A stretch of DNA of 64,000 nt, from assembly GCA_946222675.1 (NCBI GenBank), contig CAMIMA010000002.1, forward strand, positions 124,001-188,000. Reading direction: 5' to 3'. The position numbers and the translations under genes are program-made. Every line of letters begins with the position of its first letter. Position 1 is the first letter of the stretch. Positions 57,925 through 64,000 of this stretch are shown piece after piece. The notes beneath the pieces were generated by a model. It had not been told where the DNA came from. It did not search any database and saw only the letters and a list, made by a program, of their open reading frames with translations. This DNA is from an uncultured Candidatus Saccharibacteria bacterium. Lineage in GTDB: Bacteria; Patescibacteriota; Saccharimonadia; Saccharimonadales; Saccharimonadaceae.

Positions 57925-60139
57925 CTAGTCATCGGAATCATCGTTCGCTGGAATGATTGGTGGCAAAGTCAGCACGGCACGATAAGTGTCGCTACCGTCA
58001 GGTTTAAAGATTGAACTTATAAACGTCGAAAGTGGCCCATTCGAGACATCCTCCTTATAGCCACCGCCACGCGACACCAGAGGAAACCCATCCCAGTTAT
58101 CACCGCCAGAAAGGGTAGTACTGCCATCAAGGTAGTTACTGCCTCCCCAACTAAACTCGTCATTTGCCATGCCACCATAGTTAATCCAGTCATTTATTTC
58201 GCCTTTATAGCCAACATCGTCGCCAAAATCTTTACCACTATTAAGCGTAAATTCGTTTTGCTCATCATCGCCAGGAGCGTCATATCTTAGGTATTCATAG
58301 TACGGCGCTGGCAACTTACCACTTACAAATTGCCTTTCAAGTACTTCCTTAAAACTCAATTTTTCACCTTTATTCTCAATACCACTATCGCTATTGTCGT
58401 TAGAATCACCATCGCCATTCACATTCTTCATCAGCGACGCTGTCACTTCCCAGCTATTCGAGCCAGCCATATCATAAATACCGGTTTGGTTGCCGCTAGT
58501 ACTCGCAAGCTGCCCTAGCTTGGTGTAGTAGCCGTGCTTAAGGTCAACGCCGCAAGCCGCGTTAGTGCCAGCCTCGCCACCGCGCACAGCACTGCCTTCC
58601 TTACCATATCTAGCCGTACTCTGGTCAGCTAACGGCCCGCAGCCGGTAATACTACCATAAGTAGGATCTCCACCTCCATGAGAAGCATAGAGGTCAAAAT
58701 TATTACCTTGGATGCCGCTATACCACTGTACCTTACCGCGATTCTCGCCCTCGGTATACTTATGCTCACGATTAAGCCCAATACCGTACTTACTGTAGGC
58801 TAGATAAATAGCCGTGGCATACTCAGAACTGCGCGGCATACGCGAGCTGAGCTCGGCCAAGTTGTGTGAATTTTGCTTCACCGGTGGCAAAGCCGCAGCC
58901 ACGCCGCCTGCTGGCTGGTTAGGTCGATACGGGTCAGGCTTACCAATGCTCTGAAGCACCGTCAGTGACTTCACTAGCAAATCAGTATCCTTAGTGCCGC
59001 CGCGAAGCATTGGCTGGTTCGGCAACGACTGCGCCGTATTATTGGCAAAACTAATCTGGTACTTTGAAAGCCAAATGCCATTGAGGTCACGGTCGCCAAA
59101 CACAAAGCCACGCGGCGTCTTCCAAGGACTATGCCAATCCCAAGAGGCAATATCTGGTTCGTAAGTGTCGTGGTCAACAGTATCACTCGGGTCCGAACTC
59201 CGCCGCGGTTGATTGGCACGCTCAAACTTAATCTCAAAGTTATTGTCTGCGCCGTGACTATCTTCGTCGACATCACTATAATCGCGCACTTTATACGAGT
59301 AACGCGGCACATACACCCAGTAGCCCAGCACATCGGCGTCGTCCACCTTTACTGACTTGCCTTGGTATTTAGCGAGCTTCTCCGGCTTCACGGTAATAGC
59401 GTTCGCCCAGCGGCGCTGGCTATAATCATACCAGTCACCCTGATTCGCGGCGTCCTCTGCCTTCGCCACCGTCTTCCACTCGGGCTTAGTCTCGCTACCG
59501 GTGTACTTGACGGGTATCATGTGTGGGTCGATGTCAACTTTGCAACCGCTCTTCTGGTCACCCGAGCGGCAAGTATCGCTATCAAATGGCCATGACGGCG
59601 GCGCAAGCGTTAGTGTATAAGTCACCTTAGTCTTGTAAGTGCCCTGTGGTACACCCGACTTATTGACAGCAAACGTTACCTTTTCATCCATCTGCTGCGG
59701 GCCGTTGGCGTTCTGCTTTAAAATCGTCGGCTTCGCTTGGTCGGCGGAAACTGGGCTAAATTTAGTCTGCCCCGCCAAACGGTAGCCCCACTGCCCAGCC
59801 GCAAGGTCGCGATTGCCCCCCCCCTATTGGCTTGATGCTAGCCGTATTTTTGTCGTCAGTACTCTTTAATTCAGCCGTGTCGGCAAACATGCTGAGGTCA
59901 AATTTGCGCGTGGCGTGATTTACCGTAATGGTAGTGTCATGCGTAAAGTTATTGTCATCGTTGAGCTTCACCTCACTGTTATCAAGATACATTCCAACGT
60001 AGTCCGCCATCTCGGCCTGTGCCGGTTGCACATTCGCCACCGTCAGCATCGCAACTAACAGAGGTAGCACAAGTAGCCAGCGCCCCGCGCCATTGCTCCA
60101 CGCCAGCCGACGCGACAATAGTTGGCATAACTCGGCCAT
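57925..60139 (-). CDS. Large surface protein, frame broken at a G9 tract (putatively phase-variable)
   Basis: Start ATG 60139 (MAELCQLLSRRLAW) is eight bases after AAGGAGG. A signal peptide (WLLVLPLLVAMLTVANVQPAQA) is followed by a beta-rich domain. At 59816-59824 a G9 run shifts the frame: the upstream part stops soon after, and the downstream frame continues NRDLAAGQWGYRL to the stop at 57925. With 8 or 11 G the product would be about 737 residues. The N-terminal domain matches the 30264 protein (LAAGQWGY, VPQGTYKTKVTYTLT). The C-terminal part has GIYDMAGSNSWEV and SRGGGY, resembling FGE-sulfatase/C-type-lectin-like surface domains. No anchor seen. Confidence 0.78.
59816..59824 (-). repeat. 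Homopolymer G9 tract inside a surface-protein gene
   Basis: Nine C on the plus strand. The coding frame needs eight or eleven G to read from the signal peptide into the long downstream frame. Confidence 0.95.
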
Positions 60140-60354
60140 TCGCATTACCCTCCTTATCATTAACTCTCGCAATTAACTATCCGTTAGTGCTAGATAGCTG
60201 TTCAACTACGTCTCTCGCACGTATATCTCTAGTATAACACAAGCACAATGCGGCAACAAGCCTTAAGCGTGAAGGCGGCGGCGGGATGAGTCGACCCAGC
60301 TCAAACCGATTTAGCTCGGCTTAGACTAATTTGCCGACAAAAGCCAATCAAAAA

Positions 60355-60374
60355 AGCCCGCCAGCTGGCGGGCT
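60355..60374 (-). terminator. Terminator of rplU
   Basis: Perfect palindrome AGCCCGCCAG/CTGGCGGGCT with a T-run on the minus strand. Confidence 0.9.
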
Positions 60375-60388
60375 CAAGCGACTACATC

Positions 60389-60694
60389 TTATTTAATAGA
60401 GGTAATCTTGATGCGAGTATACTCGTGACGACCGCCACGAACCTTGTTGATACGCTTCTTAGCTTTGAAGCGAATCGCCAACGTCTTTTCGCCCTTAGCT
60501 AGGGCATCAACGACTTCGGCGCTTACCTTTACACCCTTCACGGTTGGCGTGCCGACTGTCGTTTTGTCTCCATCGATAGTCAACAGTGCATCAAACGTGA
60601 GAGCTTTTTCAGCCTCTGGCAGATGATCTACCAAAAGGGTCTCGCCTTCGGCAACAGTGTATTGCTTATTGCCACTTGTAATGACTGCTTTCAT
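60389..60694 (-). CDS. rplU: 50S ribosomal protein L21
   Basis: 101 residues, the standard L21 length: AVITSGNKQYTVAEGETLLVD at the start and the basic KAKKRINKVRGGRHEYTRIKITSI end. ATG 60694 follows AAAGGA. rpmA, which usually follows rplU, is not here: a terminator ends the unit after rplU. Confidence 0.96.
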   Translation of the reverse strand: MKAVITSGNKQYTVAEGETLLVDHLPEAEKALTFDALLTIDGDKTTVGTPTVKGVKVSAEVVDALAKGEKTLAIRFKAKKRINKVRGGRHEYTRIKITSIK

Positions 60695-60774
60695 TTAATT
60701 CCTTTACTTATTAACTCTACCAGTGTAACACATCGCCCGCCGCGGGTCAACGCTTAATCTGGTATAATGGTACC

Positions 60775-61413
60775 ATGAAGTCTAGCTACACATATCAAGA
60801 TATTATTACCCTGCCCAACGACCACTTGCGCGAGCGCAGCCAGCGGGTCGACGCCCTATCGCCCACGACACAGCAAATTATCGCCGACATGAAGGCGGCC
60901 GCGCTTGACTGGGAAGCCTCGCGCCCACATGAGGTGGCAGTGGCGCTCGCAGCGGTGCAAATTGACCAAATGGCGCGCGTAATTATCATCCGCGAAGATT
61001 TTGACGACAAAGACAACCACAATTTTACCGTACTCATCAACCCCGAAATTGTTAAGTACGAGGGCAAAATTGAATACGACCAAGAGGGTTGCCTCTCTAT
61101 TAAAGACATTTACGGCGAAGTACCCCGCTACACCAAGGTGCGCGTGCGCGCTACCGACATCCACGGCAACCGCGTCCACGTCAAATCGCCCAACGCCTTT
61201 CTGGCGCGGGTGCTGCAGCACGAGATTGACCACACCAATGGCATTTGCTTTATCGACCGCATCGCGCAAGACGAAGGCGCCTTCTCCATTTTAATGCCAA
61301 ACGGCGACCTCAAGCCGATTCCTTACGCAGAAGTGCAAAAAATGCACATCTTGCCGACCGACCCCGAGTATATCCGCCAGTGCGCCACGCTTTATAGCAA
61401 AAAGCGCGCCTAG
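60775..61413 (+). CDS. def: Peptide deformylase
   Basis: Removes the formyl group from nascent proteins. 212 residues. Motif 1 is changed from GxGxAAxQ to VALAAVQ, motif 2 EGCLS (metal-binding Cys) and motif 3 QHEIDH (two metal His and catalytic Glu) are intact. The loss of the motif 1 glycines places it near type 3 or divergent deformylases, but all metal ligands remain. TATAAT (60763-60768) ends six bases before ATG. fmt follows with its own promoter: the pair makes and removes formyl-Met. Confidence 0.92.
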   Translation: MKSSYTYQDIITLPNDHLRERSQRVDALSPTTQQIIADMKAAALDWEASRPHEVAVALAAVQIDQMARVIIIREDFDDKDNHNFTVLINPEIVKYEGKIEYDQEGCLSIKDIYGEVPRYTKVRVRATDIHGNRVHVKSPNAFLARVLQHEIDHTNGICFIDRIAQDEGAFSILMPNGDLKPIPYAEVQKMHILPTDPEYIRQCATLYSKKRA

Positions 61414-61433
61414 CCGCGTGGTATAATAGCCCT

Positions 61434-62327
61434 ATGATTAAAGTGATTTTCTTTGGCACCGACGCCATCTCGGCGCCCAGCCTGTCGGCCTTGATTGACG
61501 CCGCGCCATATGAGGTGGTCGCCGTGGTGACCAAGCCGGATTTTAAGCGCGGCCGCGGTCAAACTTTAACCCGCCCTGAGGTGGCGCAAATTGCCGACCA
61601 ACACGGCATTCCTGTCTTACAGCCCGAAAAGCTGAGCGCCGCCGTGAACGACATCGCCGCCTTTCACGCCGACTGCGGCGCGCTAGTGGCGTACGGCAAG
61701 ATTATTCCGGAGAGCGTGATTGACCTCTTCCCGCACGGCATCATCAACTTTCACCCGTCCATGCTGCCCGTCTACCGCGGGCCATCGCCAATCGAAACTG
61801 CCGTGGCGCGGGGCGACCACTTCACTGGGTTGACACTGATGCAAGTCGCCAAGGCCATGGATGCCGGCCCGATTTTTTACCAAGAGCGTGTGGACTTGAC
61901 CGGCGACGAAACCACCGCCGACCTTTACGCCAAGTTCGCCCAGCGCGGCGCGGAACTCTTTGTCGCGAAGCTGGCGGATATTGTGGCGGGCAAGCTGCCG
62001 CCGCTCGCGCAAGATGACGACCTCGCCACTTACTGCCACATGATTCGCAAGGAGGACGGCGCGCTCGACCCCGCCACCATGACGGCGCGCGAGTGCTACA
62101 ACCGCCTGCGGGCGTTCGGCGCATGGCCGAAGTGCCGGATTGAGTTTGGCGGGCAGTCGGTCATTGTGACCAAAGCCAAGGCGCTGGAGCCCTTCACGGG
62201 CGACGCTTGGGCGGACGTCATCCCCTGCCAAGGCGATAGCGCGCTGCAACTCATCGAAATTTTAAACCCAAAGAGTGGCAAACGCATGAAGCCCACCGAC
62301 TTTCTGCGCGGTCTGCATAAAAACTAA
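61434..62327 (+). CDS. fmt: Methionyl-tRNA formyltransferase
   Basis: Formylates initiator Met-tRNA. 297 residues. FFGTDAISAPSLSALID opens the formyl-transfer domain; NFHPSMLPVYRGPSPIETAV contains the catalytic Asn-His-Pro region and the SLLP-like motif; GLTLMQVAKAMDAGPI completes it. The C-terminal OB-like domain is short. TATAAT at 61422-61427 ends six bases before ATG 61434. Confidence 0.96.
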   Translation: MIKVIFFGTDAISAPSLSALIDAAPYEVVAVVTKPDFKRGRGQTLTRPEVAQIADQHGIPVLQPEKLSAAVNDIAAFHADCGALVAYGKIIPESVIDLFPHGIINFHPSMLPVYRGPSPIETAVARGDHFTGLTLMQVAKAMDAGPIFYQERVDLTGDETTADLYAKFAQRGAELFVAKLADIVAGKLPPLAQDDDLATYCHMIRKEDGALDPATMTARECYNRLRAFGAWPKCRIEFGGQSVIVTKAKALEPFTGDAWADVIPCQGDSALQLIEILNPKSGKRMKPTDFLRGLHKN

Positions 62328-62330
62328 TTA

Positions 62331-62357
62331 AACCCCCAGCGCTATAGCTGGGGGGTT
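62331..62357. terminator. Bidirectional terminator between fmt and the 62377 gene
   Basis: AACCCCCAGC/GCTGGGGGGTT, with A-rich and T-rich flanks on either side. It can serve fmt (+) and the convergent gene (-). Confidence 0.85.
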
Positions 62358-62376
62358 ATTATATGAGGTAGTTAGC

Positions 62377-62889
62377 CTAATCCGCTCTAGCTGGGCGAGC
62401 GTCAGGCTCGTCCTCCGCGGGCTCATCTTGCGATGGCAGGCCAGCGATATCGCGCAAGTTGCGCTCCATCATATCGGCGTCGCCCCACGCTTCGGCGATG
62501 GCAGAACTGAGTGCTTCGTCGCGGCGGTCAAAGATATCCGCATATTTCACGCGCCGGCAACGCTGCGCCAGCCACTTGATATTGTAGTGGTCTTCATCCG
62601 GATAATCCTCAATATTTTGCACGATTTTCTCAGCAGTGGCGCGGTCGGCCAGCTCTAACGCCAGCGCAATCGTATCAGTCTCGTTAAAGCCATTAAAGTC
62701 GAACGCCAGTTGGCCAGTCTCAATCATCTTGGCTTGCTTTTTGCGTTCCGCCGCATGGCGCGCCGCGTGACGCGCATCAATTTGCGCCAGCAGCTGGATA
62801 GCAGTCAGCCGGTCCGCCGCTGTCGTCCTACCCACGCGCGACATTAAATCGTCGTATGTCGCTTGAATGTCTAGTTGTCCTTGCTCCAT
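62377..62889 (-). CDS. Hypothetical protein with charged tail
   Basis: 170 residues from ATG 62889 (MEQGQLDIQATYDD). TAAAAT at 62897-62902 ends seven bases upstream; the frame extends to 63087 but covers the promoter. Mostly helical, with a basic stretch (RHAARHAAERKKQAK) and an acidic tail (DEPAEDEPDARPARAD). No membrane or signal sequence. Not recognised. Confidence 0.6.
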   Translation of the reverse strand: MEQGQLDIQATYDDLMSRVGRTTAADRLTAIQLLAQIDARHAARHAAERKKQAKMIETGQLAFDFNGFNETDTIALALELADRATAEKIVQNIEDYPDEDHYNIKWLAQRCRRVKYADIFDRRDEALSSAIAEAWGDADMMERNLRDIAGLPSQDEPAEDEPDARPARAD

Positions 62890-63003
62890 AAACAGTATTT
62901 TAGCACACGCTTCATAAAAATACCCAAACCCTCTAGCCAACAAATCGGCGGACATACAGGCAAAGTAGTGGCTACTAATGTATATATATTTTATAATAAT
63001 ATT

Positions 63004-63288
63004 ATGGAAGATTATCTCACGGTGGCGCGGCAATATGTGCCAGAAGCCAGCGCGGCACGCCTCATAAGTACCGACCGCTACGACCAAACCACGGCAGCAT
63101 TAGTAGAACTCAGTGGCTTGTCTGCGCCACGGCGCGTGGTGATTTTTAACGAGCAGCCGGCAGCTTACGACTTTGATGAATTTATCATGCAGCTGCTGGA
63201 TGGCGGACAAGCCGGCGCGCACGTCAACGAGCCCGACGCTACATTAGACTACGGCGGCCGTAAGTACTACATTTTTAATGTCCATTAG
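63004..63288 (+). CDS. Small hypothetical protein
   Basis: 94 residues from ATG 63004 (MEDYLTVARQYVP), exactly six bases after TATAAT (62992-62997), so probably leaderless; the longer frame from 62875 overlaps the divergent gene. Alternating strand/helix pattern with RRVVIFNEQPAAYDFDEF and a YYIFNVH end. Not recognised. The next gene begins six bases after its stop, implying an operon. Confidence 0.65.
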   Translation: MEDYLTVARQYVPEASAARLISTDRYDQTTAALVELSGLSAPRRVVIFNEQPAAYDFDEFIMQLLDGGQAGAHVNEPDATLDYGGRKYYIFNVH

Positions 63289-63294
63289 TAAACT

Positions 63295-63558
63295 ATGAAT
63301 AAGCAATTTGAAGAGATGACGCGGGCGGAATTTATCGATTTTGTCGACCAACACTTGGCAGAGCTGGATGGCGCGGCAATTGAACATATTTTTTCGCTAG
63401 CAAGCCTTAACCCTCAGCTGCAGGATGACGATATTGCCAGCGCCATCGTGGCTGGGCTGGGCGCAATTGAAGGCGACCTCTATAACAAAACCGGCAAAGC
63501 AGAGCTTCGCCGGTTAATTGACGCTTATCGTGAAGAGCAGCGCCCGCAAGAACAGTAA
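63295..63558 (+). CDS. Small acidic hypothetical protein
   Basis: 87 residues, mostly helical and acidic (MNKQFEEMTRAEFIDFVDQHLAELD...), no membrane segment. No clear ribosome site, which fits translational coupling to the 63004 gene. Function unknown. Confidence 0.6.
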   Translation: MNKQFEEMTRAEFIDFVDQHLAELDGAAIEHIFSLASLNPQLQDDDIASAIVAGLGAIEGDLYNKTGKAELRRLIDAYREEQRPQEQ

Positions 63559-63560
63559 GT

Positions 63561-64000
63561 CTACTCAGTCTGGTTGTTCGTAGGGTCAACGGTGCGGGAG
63601 ACAGACTTGGTGAGCACCGCCACCACCGCGAGCGTCGCCACGAGCAAGCCACCCACGATGCCGTAAAACAGCGGCGGCAACTTCGGCGCGACTTTCACGC
63701 TGGAACTGAGTTCGAGGAATGAGTTTGCCTCCAAGTAGCCCACGCCAAGCGCTAGCAACGTCGCGGCAACCAGTGGTAGCACAGCCTGAATTATCAGCAT
63801 GCGGCGCAACTCGCCCACTTGCATACCGCAGAGGTGCAGCTCGTACAGCGTGCGGCGGCGCTCCAGCATACCCGCCACGGTCGAAATAGCCACACTAATC
63901 ATCGCCACGGTCATGGTAAAGGCCAGCCCCCAGTAAGTCAGCTTGGACAGCGACTCCATAGCTGCGCGAGTCGAACTTAATGCTGTTTCGTGTAACCGGT
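63561..64000 (-). CDS. FtsX-like permease, N-terminal part outside the window
   Basis: The frame is open to the window edge (upstream codons read RLHETALSSTRAA), so the Met at 63959 is internal. The visible ~146 residues contain three membrane helices with the FtsX pattern: a loop ERRRTLYELHLCGMQVGELRRMLIIQ after the first helix (the coupling region to an ATPase), then two further helices and a polar end. Probably partner of a MacB- or FtsE-type ATPase beyond the edge. Confidence 0.75.
   Translation of the reverse strand, partial: RLHETALSSTRAAMESLSKLTYWGLAFTMTVAMISVAISTVAGMLERRRTLYELHLCGMQVGELRRMLIIQAVLPLVAATLLALGVGYLEANSFLELSSSVKVAPKLPPLFYGIVGGLLVATLAVVAVLTKSVSRTVDPTNNQTE

Noticed and set aside
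62890..63087. N-terminal extension of the 62377 gene
   Set aside because: It overlaps the divergent promoter of the 63004 gene and its own -10 box.
1..64000. tRNA or rRNA genes
   Set aside because: No T-loop consensus with paired arms and no rRNA-like stretch was found by eye on either strand.

Overview
The window looks like a chromosome segment of a small-genome bacterium of the Candidate Phyla Radiation, most likely a Saccharibacteria (TM7) relative. This is inference from gene content: compact housekeeping genes, a ProRS too short for an editing domain, a conjugation-type ATPase, MacB-like ABC machinery, DUF1524-type HNH nucleases of a style common in Actinobacteria, and many promoters whose -10 box lies 6-7 nt before the start codon. 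TGA is used as stop, which argues against Gracilibacteria and Absconditabacteria. No tRNA, rRNA, IS or CRISPR was found.

Layout. 1-9.0 kb (+): 3' part of a type IV secretion/HerA-like ATPase, a small membrane protein, a Nudix hydrolase, an ABC ATPase with two tandem FtsX-like permeases, and a low-molecular-weight phosphatase-like protein. 9.1-14.9 kb: an acidic hypothetical, serS, hpf, a small membrane protein and secA. 14.9-32.6 kb (-): a large array of 18 paralogous genes plus one decayed copy and one embedded secreted repeat protein. 32.7-37.3 kb: a 44-aa membrane peptide, a 630-aa repeat protein, and two HNH nuclease paralogues flanking a RelBE-type toxin-antitoxin pair. 37.3-38.7 kb has no gene. 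38.7-47.1 kb (-): a dcw cell-wall/division cluster (mraZ, rsmH, a 20-codon ORF, ftsL, ftsI, mraY, ftsW, murG, ftsQ). 47.4-49.8 kb: small genes and two candidate structured RNAs. 49.9-55.8 kb (-): greA, proS, a CPBP protease, rseP, uppS, frr and a Panacea toxin-antitoxin pair. 55.9-64 kb: priA, a large surface protein broken at a G tract, rplU, def, fmt, three hypotheticals and a partial FtsX-like permease.

The most unusual part is the 14.9-32.6 kb array. Its proteins are built from one or two copies of a ~130-residue unit with an R-[YF] ... [FY]-D-R core and an N-P-x-W-x3-Q motif. I do not recognise the family. Each gene is its own transcription unit: a sigma-70 promoter with exactly 17-bp spacing, a short leader that usually carries a gene-specific hairpin and an AAAGGTGG-type Shine-Dalgarno, one ORF, and a strong terminator. 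No signal peptides are visible.

A second system is a pair of surface proteins, at 30.3-31.5 kb and 57.9-60.1 kb, with related N-terminal domains. Each is interrupted by a coding-strand poly-G tract (10 and 9 G) one base away from restoring the frame, as expected of phase-variable surface antigens.
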